DNA of 64,000 nucleotides from a halophilic archaeon SHRA6 (lineage in GTDB: Archaea > Halobacteriota > Halobacteria > Halobacteriales > Haloferacaceae): assembly GCA_005239175.1 (NCBI GenBank), contig ML241294.1, positions 186,001 through 250,000 on the forward strand, given 5' to 3'. The first letter of the stretch is position 1. Each line of letters begins with the position of its first letter. The translations under genes were made by a program, and so were the position numbers. Positions 35,339 to 44,379 of this stretch are shown here, in pieces. The notes below the pieces were generated by a model that saw nothing but the letters and a program-made list of their open reading frames with translations, had not been told where the DNA came from and searched no databases.

Positions 35339-35980
35339 GTGTCGGGGGTCAGAGCCGAGATTGCGGTCGAGGATCCGAACGGGTGTCCACTCGCATCAGT
35401 GTCCACAGAGAACGAGATTTCAGTCTCCGACGTCACGTGGACCCGTGCGAGCGATGGGATAGTGACAGAGTCGTTCACCACCACGGGATCGATCGAAGCG
35501 GCAGGGTCAGACGCCATCGACGCCGAGACGACGTTTGACGCGGGCGATCGAACGATGTACCGTTTCGAACGCGAAACGGAGTCGTGTGCGTGCGAGCGCG
35601 TCGAAGCCGCCGGCCACCCGATCGACAACGTCGAGGTTCGCGACGGCCAACTCAACATCACGGTCCACCTCCCAGAGGCGGCCGCGCTCCGAGAGGTCGT
35701 TGACGCACTCTCGGCGTCTGGCGCACGCGTCTCCGTCAACTACCTCGTCCGGGACGCCACGGAAGAAGATCGCCGTGATCTCACGATCGTCGACCGCGGA
35801 CGACTAACAGCGCGGCAACAGGACGTGCTCGAAACCGCCTATCGGATGGGCTATTTTGCCTATCCCCGCAAGCACAGTGCCGAGGAGGTCGCCGATGCGC
35901 TCGACATTGCCCGATCGACGTTCGCCGAACACCTCGCAGCCGCTCAGCGCGAACTGTTGGCATCGGTCGTCGACAGCTGA
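35339..35980 (+). CDS. Bat-type HTH_10 transcriptional regulator
   Basis: A 213-residue protein. The first 150 residues are the bacterio-opsin-activator-like sensor part with Cys residues (NGCPLASVSTEN, ESCACERVEAAG). The last 55 form the HTH_10 DNA-binding domain (LTARQQDVLETAYRMGYFAY and SAEEVADALDIARSTFAEHL). It lies between crtI and the Brp gene, so control of carotenoid and retinal synthesis is a fair guess; there is no PAS or GAF domain. The start is uncertain between 35315 and 35339. Confidence 0.82.
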   Translation: MSGVRAEIAVEDPNGCPLASVSTENEISVSDVTWTRASDGIVTESFTTTGSIEAAGSDAIDAETTFDAGDRTMYRFERETESCACERVEAAGHPIDNVEVRDGQLNITVHLPEAAALREVVDALSASGARVSVNYLVRDATEEDRRDLTIVDRGRLTARQQDVLETAYRMGYFAYPRKHSAEEVADALDIARSTFAEHLAAAQRELLASVVDS

Positions 35981-36006
35981 GCGACGAACCGTACTTGACA
36001 GCTAAC

Positions 36007-37104
36007 CTACGGGACGTACCAGATCCCACGCTCGCGGTCCCACCACGCCCCGACGACCACGTGCGGTAGCGCGATAATGCTCACGAAAATACTGTAGAAC
36101 GCGACACCGCCAGCCAGGAGCGATCCAGATCCGCCGAGGGGGTTCGGGACGATCGACCACAAGAGGGCCGCGAGCCCGAATGTGACGACTGCGCCGACGA
36201 GGAACATCCCACCAGCGAGTACCGTTGGGAGTCCGTCGTCGGGTGCAGGATCGGGAAGCGATCGTTCGACAGCGCTCGCGCGTGCGCTCTGTCTGAGTGA
36301 GTACCAGATGGGGAAGTACAACCCAACAGCGACGACGACCGGCACCGCCGCGAAGTACGCGATCAAAAGCAGCGTCTCGGCGACATCCACAAGCCACGAT
36401 CGCATCGCAGGGGTCGATCGCGCTTCAGCGGAAAACAGCGCCGTAGGACCGCCGGCTCGGACGAACCCAAGTCCCACGTGCACCCCGACAGCGACAGCAA
36501 AGAGCCCCGCGAGGACGAGCCGCGACGTCCCGAGGTAGCTGCTGTGGCTGGCGAACGCACCCATTTCGAAGATGTTCACCATGTACGTCGAGAAGGCGGC
36601 GAAGGTTTCCGGCCACGCATAGATTGGAACGACCATCACCGCCCCGCCGCGCACGAGCGCCGCCAGCGTCCGTTGAGGGCGAGTTTGGAGATGATCAGTC
36701 CCGACGAGCGCGTCCATGACACGCAGCCCGCCGTGGCCACCCTTTGCGATCGCGACCGACAGCGCGAGCGCGAGTCCGGCGACCGGCGCGACGAACAGCA
36801 CCGAAACAAAGAGGGCGACACCGATGAGGTACAGTCCGACGTACCGCATCCCGAACGGAAGCCCGCGTCGGCGGACGTTCGAGAAGTGCTCGTAGCCGCC
36901 GTGTGGGAGGTTGATCGCGACCATCCCAAACAGGTAGATGCCGAGTTGCGTTTCAAGTGCCATGCTGTAGCCGGCCGCCGCGGCGATCGCAAAGCCGACT
37001 GTCAACGCAATGAACACAAGACGGGAGGCCAATACCATTCGCTGTTCGACCGTCTGCCCACCCGTTGGCAGCCAGTCGTCGATCGCAGATGTCGCTGTGG
37101 ACAT
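36007..37104 (-). CDS. brp: Brp/Blh-type beta-carotene 15,15'-dioxygenase
   Basis: A 365-residue membrane protein with about nine to ten helices. Candidate iron-binding His residues lie in NLPHGGYEHFSN near residue 67, GGHGGLRVMDAL, ASHSSYLG and SIIALPHVVVGAWW at the end. Brp/Blh enzymes cleave beta-carotene into two retinals for rhodopsins. PHG is conserved, though the preceding residue is Asn rather than the more common Asp. Together with crtI and the Bat-type regulator it suggests retinal production; no opsin gene is in the window. Confidence 0.78.
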   Translation of the reverse strand: MSTATSAIDDWLPTGGQTVEQRMVLASRLVFIALTVGFAIAAAAGYSMALETQLGIYLFGMVAINLPHGGYEHFSNVRRRGLPFGMRYVGLYLIGVALFVSVLFVAPVAGLALALSVAIAKGGHGGLRVMDALVGTDHLQTRPQRTLAALVRGGAVMVVPIYAWPETFAAFSTYMVNIFEMGAFASHSSYLGTSRLVLAGLFAVAVGVHVGLGFVRAGGPTALFSAEARSTPAMRSWLVDVAETLLLIAYFAAVPVVVAVGLYFPIWYSLRQSARASAVERSLPDPAPDDGLPTVLAGGMFLVGAVVTFGLAALLWSIVPNPLGGSGSLLAGGVAFYSIFVSIIALPHVVVGAWWDRERGIWYVP

Positions 37105-37222
37105 GTTGTGTGAATATACGCACCCGTTGGCCCCAACGCCTTGCCGTCGTTCGACGGGCCATTATATACCCCCTCGGCAACCGGCTACCGATGGTGGACA
37201 CAGGTTCTTTGCGATTGCTCAT

Positions 37223-38524
37223 ATGATCCCACGTATGGCTCTCACGCTCACGCTTTTTGGGGCGGCGGCGATCGTCGCGCTGACGGCAATCAGTGGCTTT
37301 TTTTCGAGCAGCGAACTCGCGGTGTTTTCGATCGCCCGCCACCGAATCGACGCGCTCGTTGCTGCTGAGACCCCCGGGAGTGACTCGCTTGCGGCGCTCA
37401 GAGAGAACCCCCATCGGTTCCTCGTAACAGTTCTCGTGAGCAACAACGTCGCCAACATTGCCGCTGCTAGCGTCGCGACCGCTGTCTTCGTCCAGTTTCT
37501 GCCGGCCAGTCAGGCGGCAACGGGTGCGACGGTGTTTACGAGTGTCTTCGTGATCGTCCTTGGCGAGATCGCGCCCAAGTCCTACGCGGTCGCCCACGCG
37601 GAGAAACACGCCCTCCGGGTCGCTCGGCCGATCGTCGTGCTCCAGCGGGTCCTCCGGCCGTTGCTTTTTATTTTCGAGGTAGCCACGAACGCCGTGAACC
37701 GCCTCACTGGTGGGGAGTCAGGCTTCGAGTCCTATCTCTCTCGTGAAGAGATCGAAACGATCGTCCTCAGCGGCGAGGAGACCGGCGTGCTCGACAGCGA
37801 CGAGGGCGCGTTGATCCGTCGCGTGCTTGACCTCGAAGAGACCGTCGTGCAGGCGGTGATGGTCCCGCGGACAGAGATGGCCGCAGTGTCGATTGAGACG
37901 ACACCGGAGGAGGCGATCGAGCGCTTCCGACAGCGAGGAATAACACGGATGCCGGTCTACAAAGAGACCCGTGACACAATTCTCGGCGTGCTCGACATTC
38001 GAGACGCACTCGACGCGGCTGAGGACGGACGAGCAATCAGCGAAATCATCACGGACGTACCCGTTGTTCCGGCGTCGAAACCGATCGACGAATTGCTCGC
38101 GGAGATGCAAACCGAGGCGACCCAGATGGCAATCGTCGTCGACGAGTTTGGCACCGTGGTCGGACTTGTAACGCGTGAGGACGTGATCGAGGAGATCGTC
38201 GGCGAGATTTTCGATCGCGGGGAGATCAATCCGGTGACGCCACGGTCAGACGGGACGGCAGTCGTCGCTGGCAACGCGACGATTGCATACACGAATCAGA
38301 TTCTCAAACATGACCTCCCGACCGAGGGGCCCTTCGAAACCGTCTCGGGACTGTTGAACCACCATCTCGGACGGATCCCGGAGGAGGGCGATCGAATCGA
38401 ACTCAGCGGCGTGCGGATTGTCGTCCTCGACACCGCCGCGACGCGGGTCCGACGCGTCAGGATCGAACCGATCGCCGAGCACGGCGCAGATCAATCGGAC
38501 CCAGAGTTCGGAGCTACCCAGTGA
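37223..38524 (+). CDS. CNNM/CBS-domain membrane protein (CorC/HlyC-like)
   Basis: A 433-residue protein. An N-terminal CNNM (DUF21) domain with four membrane segments includes SGFFSSSELAVFSIARHRID and NNVANIAAASVATAVF, then GEIAPKSYAVAHAEKHA. A pair of CBS domains follows (VQAVMVPRTEMAAVSIE, RQRGITRMPVYKETRDTILG, MAIVVDEFGTVVGLVT), then the CorC/HlyC C-terminal domain (YTNQILKHDLPTEGPFETVS). Members transport or sense Mg2+ or Co2+ with adenosine nucleotides bound to the CBS pair. A second ATG at 37235 is possible. Confidence 0.88.
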   Translation: MIPRMALTLTLFGAAAIVALTAISGFFSSSELAVFSIARHRIDALVAAETPGSDSLAALRENPHRFLVTVLVSNNVANIAAASVATAVFVQFLPASQAATGATVFTSVFVIVLGEIAPKSYAVAHAEKHALRVARPIVVLQRVLRPLLFIFEVATNAVNRLTGGESGFESYLSREEIETIVLSGEETGVLDSDEGALIRRVLDLEETVVQAVMVPRTEMAAVSIETTPEEAIERFRQRGITRMPVYKETRDTILGVLDIRDALDAAEDGRAISEIITDVPVVPASKPIDELLAEMQTEATQMAIVVDEFGTVVGLVTREDVIEEIVGEIFDRGEINPVTPRSDGTAVVAGNATIAYTNQILKHDLPTEGPFETVSGLLNHHLGRIPEEGDRIELSGVRIVVLDTAATRVRRVRIEPIAEHGADQSDPEFGATQ

Positions 38525-38563
38525 CCACGGTCCTTTTGTGTCTGTTCGCCGAATCGATCGGCA

Positions 38564-39904
38564 ATGTCGAGGGGATGGCTCCTTTCGTGGGCTGCGGGGT
38601 CGGTTGCACTTGGGGGCGCGTCGCTCGTGGTTCCGCTGTACGTCGTCTCGCTTGGCGGCGATCCGTTCGCACTCGGGCTGCTTGCGTCGGCTGCCGCTTT
38701 CGTCGGCGTTCCCGGCGCGTTGGTGTTCGGCCGGTTGGCCGATCGGACCGGGCACTACCGCGCCTTCGTCCTTGGCGCCTTGCTCATCGTGTCGGCCATG
38801 TTGGTCGTGATTCCGTTGCTTCCGACGATCCCGTCGGTCATCGCGGCCAATGCTGCGATCTGGTTCGCCTTCGCCGCGGGAACGCCGGTGGTGACGCTAC
38901 TTGCGGTGAGTACCGCCCCAGAGACGCAGTGGAGCACGCGGATCGCCGAACTGAACAAGTATCAGGGCATCGGGTGGGCACTCGGCCTGTTGCTCGGTGC
39001 GATCTGGGGGGCCGTGACGGCCTATACCGGCGGACTCGCCGGGGGAACGGAGGGATTGTTTTACGTGTTGGCAGGCTTCGGGGGGATCGGTATTGTGCTC
39101 GGGGCCCGGTACCTTCCGGGGCCTTCCCAGGAGCGATCGGTCTCTGAAACCAAACTCAAGAGAGCGATCCGGCAGGCCGATCGATTCAGCGTCCGTGCAG
39201 TGACGTTTCCGATCACGGTCGGCCGTGCGGACTTTCGATCGCTACACCCCGGTCGGCTGGTCGATCGGTTCACCCCCACACTCGCGGTGTACTTTTTTGC
39301 GGTCACGCTGTTCTTTCTGGGCTTTTCGGCGTTCTTTGCGCCACTGCCAGCGTTTTTGGCCGACAGCGGCTTCACTGACGATCAGATCTTTGCGTTCTAC
39401 CTGATCAGTAGCCTCGCCTCGGCCGTCTTTTTTACCGGCGCAGGGACGATCGCCGGCCGGATGGACGTTGCGGTGTTCCAGGCGATCGGGCTCGGAATTC
39501 GTGGACTCGCGATGCCGGCAGTCGCCGTTGGGGTGCTCGCACTCGGGTCAACCTCGACCGGTGTCGTGGTAACCGCTGGAATCTTCGCGGCGATCGGATT
39601 CACCTGGTCGGTCATCGCTGTCACCGGGGGAACGATCGTCACACAGTTGTCGCCGGCTGCCCTCCGCGGGGAGGCACTCGGCGTTTACGCCGCGCTCGGG
39701 GCGTTCGCTGGCGGGATCGGCAGTATTCTGGGCGGCCGGCTCGGGACCGAGAGCTATCTACTCGCATTTGCAGTCGCAGGCGGGTTTGTGTTGCTCGGGG
39801 CCGGTCTGGTGGTCGTGCTCCGGCGGTGGCGTACAGGTCAAAACAGCGAAAAACCAACCGAGAGGGAGAGTGGTGTTGGGACAGGATCGATCGAAGCTGA
39901 ATAG
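38564..39904 (+). CDS. MFS transporter
   Basis: A 446-residue major facilitator protein with twelve predicted helices. The loop 2-3 signature GRLADRTGHYRAF is near residue 56 and a long central cytoplasmic loop lies at residues 185-240. The substrate cannot be told; the pattern resembles drug or sugar exporters. It follows the CNNM gene by 39 bases. Its last codons (GSIEAE-stop) lie within the first unit of the CGATCG-rich minisatellite, so the C-terminus has been reshaped by repeat growth. Confidence 0.82.
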   Translation: MSRGWLLSWAAGSVALGGASLVVPLYVVSLGGDPFALGLLASAAAFVGVPGALVFGRLADRTGHYRAFVLGALLIVSAMLVVIPLLPTIPSVIAANAAIWFAFAAGTPVVTLLAVSTAPETQWSTRIAELNKYQGIGWALGLLLGAIWGAVTAYTGGLAGGTEGLFYVLAGFGGIGIVLGARYLPGPSQERSVSETKLKRAIRQADRFSVRAVTFPITVGRADFRSLHPGRLVDRFTPTLAVYFFAVTLFFLGFSAFFAPLPAFLADSGFTDDQIFAFYLISSLASAVFFTGAGTIAGRMDVAVFQAIGLGIRGLAMPAVAVGVLALGSTSTGVVVTAGIFAAIGFTWSVIAVTGGTIVTQLSPAALRGEALGVYAALGAFAGGIGSILGGRLGTESYLLAFAVAGGFVLLGAGLVVVLRRWRTGQNSEKPTERESGVGTGSIEAE

Positions 39905-40028
39905 ACCGATCGAAACCGAATAGATCGATCGAAGCTGAATAGACCGATCGAAACCGAATAGATCGATCGAAGCTGAATAGACCGATCGAAACCGAATAGA
40001 TCGATCGAAGCTGAATCGATCGAAGCCG
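39885..40028. repeat. 19/38-bp minisatellite rich in CGATCG
   Basis: Alternating 19-mers GATCGATCGAAGCTGAATA and GACCGATCGAAACCGAATA run without a break from 39885 to 40016, followed by a shortened variant ending GCCGAATA at 40028. There are seven full or near-full units plus the partial one. It begins within the end of the MFS gene and lies before the convergent NUDIX gene. Every unit has CGATCG and an in-frame stop. Confidence 0.9.
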
Positions 40029-40085
40029 AATAAAAAACATCCGAGCGGGACCGAAGCGAAAGCGGAGATGGACTGATGGCAAATC

Positions 40086-40553
40086 TCAGTCTGCGTGGGC
40101 GGTGACTCTCGGTGTTCCTCTCCCGCGATCCGGTGAAACGAGATGGACGTAGTCATCAAGCGAAAGCGCAAACTCGGATTCATTCTGGATCGGGACCCAC
40201 TTGAACTCGAACGGCTCACCAGCCTCCTCGCCCTCGCCGGTGACGACGTGCGTCCAGCGATCGCGCGGCTCGTGGATATCAGCATGGAAGAAATGTCTCG
40301 CGTACCACCGCGACTCGCGGCGCTCCCAGAGATCGCTTGTGAGATGTGTGACTCCCGAAACCGCGCCGAGGCCGCTCTCTTCGGCGATCTCTCGGAACAC
40401 GGCCTCTCGCGGTGACTCACCCGGTTCGACAGTCCCCTTCGGTATCTGATAGCCGTCGTGTCCGGGGCCAGTAAAAACAAGCAACTCGCGATCGCCGCGC
40501 GTGATGTACGCGCAGGCCTTCTGTACGAACGTTTGGTCGGCGGTCGGTGCCAT
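40086..40553 (-). CDS. NUDIX hydrolase
   Basis: A 155-residue nucleoside-diphosphate-linked-moiety hydrolase. The Nudix box is complete: GTVEPGESPREAVFREIAEE then SGLG (G-x5-E-x7-REUxEExGU). The substrate could be a nucleotide sugar, ADP-ribose or a diadenosine polyphosphate. CTTTTATGAG at 40577-40586 lies 27 bases before the ATG, fitting a leaderless transcript. Confidence 0.87.
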   Translation of the reverse strand: MAPTADQTFVQKACAYITRGDRELLVFTGPGHDGYQIPKGTVEPGESPREAVFREIAEESGLGAVSGVTHLTSDLWERRESRWYARHFFHADIHEPRDRWTHVVTGEGEEAGEPFEFKWVPIQNESEFALSLDDYVHLVSPDRGRGTPRVTAHAD

Positions 40554-40728
40554 ACCAGAACGTCACGATCCTCTCATAAAAGAGCTGTTCATATATTGGT
40601 TATCTACTACTAGTTCGTAATAGGTGATTGATACACGTGATTCTACCACGAACGGGTGAGAGTGGATGTCGGTCAGGTCCTGGACAGAGAACGTCGGAGT
40701 TATGGGCTCGTCCTCGGGATCTATGGGT

Positions 40729-41688
40729 ATGAGTCAGCTCGTGACGTTCGGAGAGACGATGGTTCGGCTGTCGACGGCCCCCGGCGAGCGCCTCGAAACC
40801 GCCGAGGAGCTTGCGTTTCGAATCGGTGGCGCCGAGAGCAACGTGGCGATCGCCGCCCAGCGGCTCGGCACGGAGACGACGTGGACCTCGAAGCTGCCGT
40901 ACTCGCCGCTCGGCCGGCGGGTCACCCAGGAGATACAGAGCCACGGCGTACAGACCGACGTGGTGTGGGATCGACGCGACGAGGCCCGCCAAGGAGCGTA
41001 CTATCTGGAGTACGGGTCTGCGCCGCGAGGAACGAACGTGATCTACGATCGCGCCAACGCCTCGGTCACGACGGCGACCGCTGCAGAGCTGCCGACCGGG
41101 ACGATCCGCGAGGCAGACGTCTTCTTTACGACGGGTATCACCCCGGCACTCTCGGAGACCCTTTCCGAGACGGTCATCGACCTCCTCACGACCGCCAGAA
41201 ACGGCGGGACGACGACCGCGTTCGATTTGAACTACCGATCGAAGCTCTGGACGCCCGAGACCGCGCGATCGACCTACGAGTCGGTGTTCGATCACATCGA
41301 CCTGTTATTCGTTCCCGAACGTGACGCTCACGAGGTGCTCGATCTCGACGGGTCCGCCCTCGATATCGCCCGATCGCTCGCGTCAACACATGATGTGGAG
41401 ACCGTCATCGTGACACGCGGCGAGGCGGGAGCGCTCGCGCTCGATGGTGACACGGTAGTCGAACAGCCAACGTACGAGACCGAAACCGTCGATCCGATCG
41501 GGACCGGTGACGCCTTCGTCGGCGGATTTCTGACCAAGTGGATCGCTGACGCGTCGATCGAAACCGCCCTCGAGACGGGCGCAGCGACCGCGGCGCTCAA
41601 ACGGACGATCGACGGCGACCTCGCGGTCGTCACTCCCGAGGAGGTCGCTGCGGTTCGCGATAGCGATGGGAGCGCGATCGATCGGTAA
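40729..41688 (+). CDS. kdgK: 2-keto-3-deoxygluconate kinase (PfkB family)
   Basis: A 319-residue ribokinase-fold sugar kinase. It opens LVTFGETMVRLSTAPGERLE and has FRIGGAESNVAIAAQRLG, FDLNYRSKLW and VTRGEAGAL. The catalytic Asp is in VDPIGTGDAFVGGFLTKW. The pattern fits KDG kinase, which feeds the semi-phosphorylated Entner-Doudoroff pathway used by haloarchaea for glucose. Other PfkB substrates cannot be excluded. ATG at 40729 is chosen over upstream in-frame codons (40666, 40723) because the domain begins there. Confidence 0.82.
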   Translation: MSQLVTFGETMVRLSTAPGERLETAEELAFRIGGAESNVAIAAQRLGTETTWTSKLPYSPLGRRVTQEIQSHGVQTDVVWDRRDEARQGAYYLEYGSAPRGTNVIYDRANASVTTATAAELPTGTIREADVFFTTGITPALSETLSETVIDLLTTARNGGTTTAFDLNYRSKLWTPETARSTYESVFDHIDLLFVPERDAHEVLDLDGSALDIARSLASTHDVETVIVTRGEAGALALDGDTVVEQPTYETETVDPIGTGDAFVGGFLTKWIADASIETALETGAATAALKRTIDGDLAVVTPEEVAAVRDSDGSAIDR

Positions 41689-41700
41689 CGCATAACAGTC

Positions 41701-41894
41701 GCTCGCAGTACTCGCTCTCTGATTCAAATCCTAGCACCCAGCAGTCACTCGTGAACAATTCTCTAACAGTAGCGCGCTGGCGGGGATTTGAACCTCGATC
41801 GCTCGCGCTGCTCGCTCCCTGATTCAAACCCAACGCATAGCAGTCGCTCGCGAACGTTGCTCGCGACAGAAATGCGCTGGCGGGGATTTGAACC
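41701..41894. repeat. Tandem 100-bp repeat containing the tRNA 3' end
   Basis: Two imperfect units with a 100-bp period (41701-41794 and 41801-41894) share GCTCGC, TGATTCAAA, a CAGTC-CTCG-GAAC stretch and, identically, the 21-bp end of tRNA-Gly (41774-41794 and 41874-41894). A third partial copy (CGCATAACAGTCGCTCGC) precedes them at about 41689. Repeated tRNA 3' ends usually mark attachment sites of integrated elements. Confidence 0.75.
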
Positions 41895-41943
41895 CCGGTT
41901 GTAACCATGGCAAGGTTACGTGATACCACTACACTACCAGCGC
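41873..41943 (-). tRNA. tRNA-Gly (GCC)
   Basis: The full [12 protein letters not shown] visible on the minus strand. The acceptor stem is GCGCTGG/CCAGCGC with discriminator A, the anticodon arm TAACC-TTGCCAT-GGTTA with anticodon GCC (complement of 41909-41911), and the T arm CGGGG-TTCAAAT-CCCCG. CCA is not encoded. A CTTTTATCC box about 40-48 bases upstream of the 5' end is the likely promoter. Confidence 0.95.
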
Positions 41944-42088
41944 GTGGTGCGTTTGTTGCATTTCAAAGTAACCCCGGAAAGGGATAAAAGCGTTGCGAAC
42001 CCGGTCAGTGAATGCGATCGATCCACACCCACACTCGGCCAGAGAAATCGCACGAGTGAGTCGACCTCCGATCGGCCACCGAAGAGAG

Positions 42089-43696
42089 TCAGAGTCCGCC
42101 TTCAGCGTCTTCCTGGGCAAGCAACACCACCATCGAGAGCCCAGATATCACCAGCAGCAATAGCGCGGGCACCGCCGCGTACTGGTACAATGCCGTCTCT
42201 TGGGCCCGCCAGATCTGGGTGACAATTGTCTCGAACCCTGACGGGCGCAACACGAGCGTCACCGGCAACTCCTTCATTGTGGTCAAAAACACCAGCGCAG
42301 AGCCGGCGACGATGCCCGACCGCGCCAGCGGGAGACTCACCCGCCGGAACGACCCGACGGGCGTCTCTCCCAGTGTCCGACTCGCCTCGATGAGTTGTGA
42401 ATCGATCTGGAGAATCGACGTCCGGGTCGAGCCGACCACCTGCGGGATGAACCGGACGACGTACGCGAAGATCAAAAGCGGCAGCGTGAGATAGATCGCA
42501 GGCGCGTAGCCCGCTCCGAAGTACACGAGCGCGAGCGCGAGGACGATCCCCGGGACGGCGAAGCCCACGTAGGTCGCTCGTTCGAAGACGGTCGCGAGCC
42601 ACGAGTCGTGTCGCCCCGCGAGATATGCGATCGGCAGCGCCGCCAACGCGGCGACGATCGCCGTCGCGGCGGCAACGCTCACAGAATTAACAACCTGAAT
42701 CCACTCGAAAGCCATCGATGGGCGGCGATCGGTCGTCGTCCGGAACAGCCACAGAAGCAGGATCCACACCGGAACGAGAAGCGCGATGACCGAAACCCCC
42801 GCGGGCAACAGCGTCGCGGGCCACCGCAGCGCACCCAGAGACACCCGGCTGTCGACCTGATTGCCTTCGCCGCCCTGGACTGTTCGGTTCGATCGGACTG
42901 CCCACTCCAGCGCCAATACGACCAACACAACCGCCAGCAGCTGCAACGAAAGCAACGCAGCATAATCGCGCCCAAACGCGTTGTACTCGACATAGATCTG
43001 TCGGGTGAACACCGACAGCCGCATGATCGCCGGCGTCCCGAAGTCCGAAACCGCATACAGCGCCGAAAGCAGGCCACCAGCAGCGACTGCGGGGCGGATC
43101 TGTGGAAATGTCACCCGCCGAAACGCCGCCCACCGACCGTGGTTGAGCGATCGCGCTGCATCGATCAACCGCGTGTCAAACGTGATCAACGCCGCACGGG
43201 TCGTGAGATAGACGTACGGGTACGTGTACAGCGTGATGACAAAGATCGCGCCCGGAAGCCCGTAGATTTCGGGTAACCGCTCGATCCCGAGCGGCTCCAA
43301 GAGCGAGTGAAATGCCCCCCGAGGGCCAAATGCAGAGACGAATGCAAACGCGCCGACGTAGCTCGGGACGACAAGCGGCAGCGCGACTGCAACCGACCAG
43401 AATCGACGGAAGGGCAGATCCGTCCGCACCGTTAGATACGCCAGCGGGACACCAAGGAGGATCGACGCCCCGGTGACGCCGACCATGAGCAACAGGCTGT
43501 TGACGAGCACGTCCGCCGTTCGCGCGCTGAAAAGCAGCTCTCTCGCACGATCGGGGTCGACGGTGACCGCCTCAATGACCAACCACAGCATCGGAAAGAC
43601 GAGCGCGGCCGCGATCGCCCCAGAAAGCAGCGTGAGCCCGATCGGCAGGCGATCGTCGGGCGACCGTTCGGTAATGCGTTGAATGTATCCTCTCAT
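42089..43696 (-). CDS. Iron(III) ABC transporter permease (FbpB-like)
   Basis: A 535-residue permease made of two homologous halves of about six helices each. The ABC-coupling loops are near residues 185-205 (TRLIDAARSLNHGRWAAFRR) and 465-485 (QLIEASRTLGETPVGSFRR). This doubled plan is the FbpB/ThiP type that carries Fe3+ or thiamine. Iron is favoured because the substrate-binding lipoprotein in the same cluster has an FbpA-type sequence and all promoters here carry iron boxes. No ATPase gene is seen. Iron box A lies 75-88 bases upstream, shared with the divergent dehydrogenase genes. Confidence 0.85.
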   Translation of the reverse strand: MRGYIQRITERSPDDRLPIGLTLLSGAIAAALVFPMLWLVIEAVTVDPDRARELLFSARTADVLVNSLLLMVGVTGASILLGVPLAYLTVRTDLPFRRFWSVAVALPLVVPSYVGAFAFVSAFGPRGAFHSLLEPLGIERLPEIYGLPGAIFVITLYTYPYVYLTTRAALITFDTRLIDAARSLNHGRWAAFRRVTFPQIRPAVAAGGLLSALYAVSDFGTPAIMRLSVFTRQIYVEYNAFGRDYAALLSLQLLAVVLVVLALEWAVRSNRTVQGGEGNQVDSRVSLGALRWPATLLPAGVSVIALLVPVWILLLWLFRTTTDRRPSMAFEWIQVVNSVSVAAATAIVAALAALPIAYLAGRHDSWLATVFERATYVGFAVPGIVLALALVYFGAGYAPAIYLTLPLLIFAYVVRFIPQVVGSTRTSILQIDSQLIEASRTLGETPVGSFRRVSLPLARSGIVAGSALVFLTTMKELPVTLVLRPSGFETIVTQIWRAQETALYQYAAVPALLLLVISGLSMVVLLAQEDAEGGL

Positions 43697-43760
43697 GTAG
43701 GTCCTGGTAATCCGCGTATGCGATCGGTATTGCCCGCTGGGTGATAAACCTGCTTCGACG

Positions 43761-43768
43761 GATATAAG
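43761..43768 (+). promoter_or_regulatory. TATA box of the dehydrogenase operon
   Basis: GATATAAG is centred 28 bases before the ATG at 43792. Iron box A lies between it and the start, so repressor binding would block initiation. Confidence 0.6.
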
Positions 43769-43770
43769 TT

Positions 43771-43784
43771 TTAGGTTTGCCTAA
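43771..43784. promoter_or_regulatory. Iron box A (DtxR-type operator)
   Basis: TTAGG TTTG CCTAA is a perfect inverted repeat matching the DtxR/IdeR/SirR type consensus. It serves the rightward dehydrogenase operon and perhaps also the leftward permease. Confidence 0.8.
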
Positions 43785-43791
43785 TTCGTCC

Positions 43792-44379
43792 ATGGAACTG
43801 ACGCGCCGGGACGCGACCGCGGCGCTCGCCGCGCTTGGAGCGACCGGCGGGATCGCCTACGGCGCTCGGCACTTCGCAAGCGACGATGAGGCGGACGCGG
43901 ACGACAACACCGATGCTGAAACCAACGCCAGCGACGATACGCAGTCTTCTGGGGACGACGACCATCTCCGGTCGACGCTCGTCGCCGTTGCGGGCGTCCT
44001 GTATCCCACCGAGGTCGAGGGGATCGACGGGTTCGTGAACACGTTTCTCGATGGTCGCCTCGACGACTCGCCCCACGCCGAGGGGCTTCGATCGGCGATC
44101 CAAACGCTCGATGAGCACGCTGAGTCATGGTACAACGCCCAGGTCGTCGATATGGAACCAGAAACGGTCGATCAGCTGCTCCGGGAGATGGGCGCGGACA
44201 CCGCTGGCGAAGACCCGAACGGAACCCCAGCCGAGCGAATCCGCTACTACGTCGTCAACGAGTTGTTGCTCGCGTTGTTCACCTCCCCGACCGGCGGTGA
44301 ACTTGTTGGGATCGAGAATCCGATCGGCCATGCCGGCGGACTGGGCAGCTATACACAGGGGCCGGGTGGCGGGCAATGA
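43792..44379 (+). CDS. Gluconate 2-dehydrogenase subunit 3-like protein, Tat-exported
   Basis: A 195-residue protein with a twin-arginine signal at the very start (MELTRRDATAALAALGATGG), an acidic linker and a helical domain (LVAVAGVLYPTEVEGIDGFV, YYVVNELLLALFTSPTGGEL) of the gluconate 2-dehydrogenase subunit 3 family. In such complexes this subunit carries the Tat signal for the flavin subunit, which itself has none, as here. Its TGA overlaps the ATG of the GMC gene. It is under iron box A. Confidence 0.8.
   Translation: MELTRRDATAALAALGATGGIAYGARHFASDDEADADDNTDAETNASDDTQSSGDDDHLRSTLVAVAGVLYPTEVEGIDGFVNTFLDGRLDDSPHAEGLRSAIQTLDEHAESWYNAQVVDMEPETVDQLLREMGADTAGEDPNGTPAERIRYYVVNELLLALFTSPTGGELVGIENPIGHAGGLGSYTQGPGGGQ

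Noticed and set aside
39885-40028. CRISPR array
   Set aside because: The units are contiguous without unique spacers, are only 19 bases long, and have no cas genes nearby.
39639-40082. Repetitive minus-strand protein (FGFDRSIQLRS repeats) across the minisatellite
   Set aside because: It is merely the translation of the 19-base tandem repeat, with no promoter or family support.
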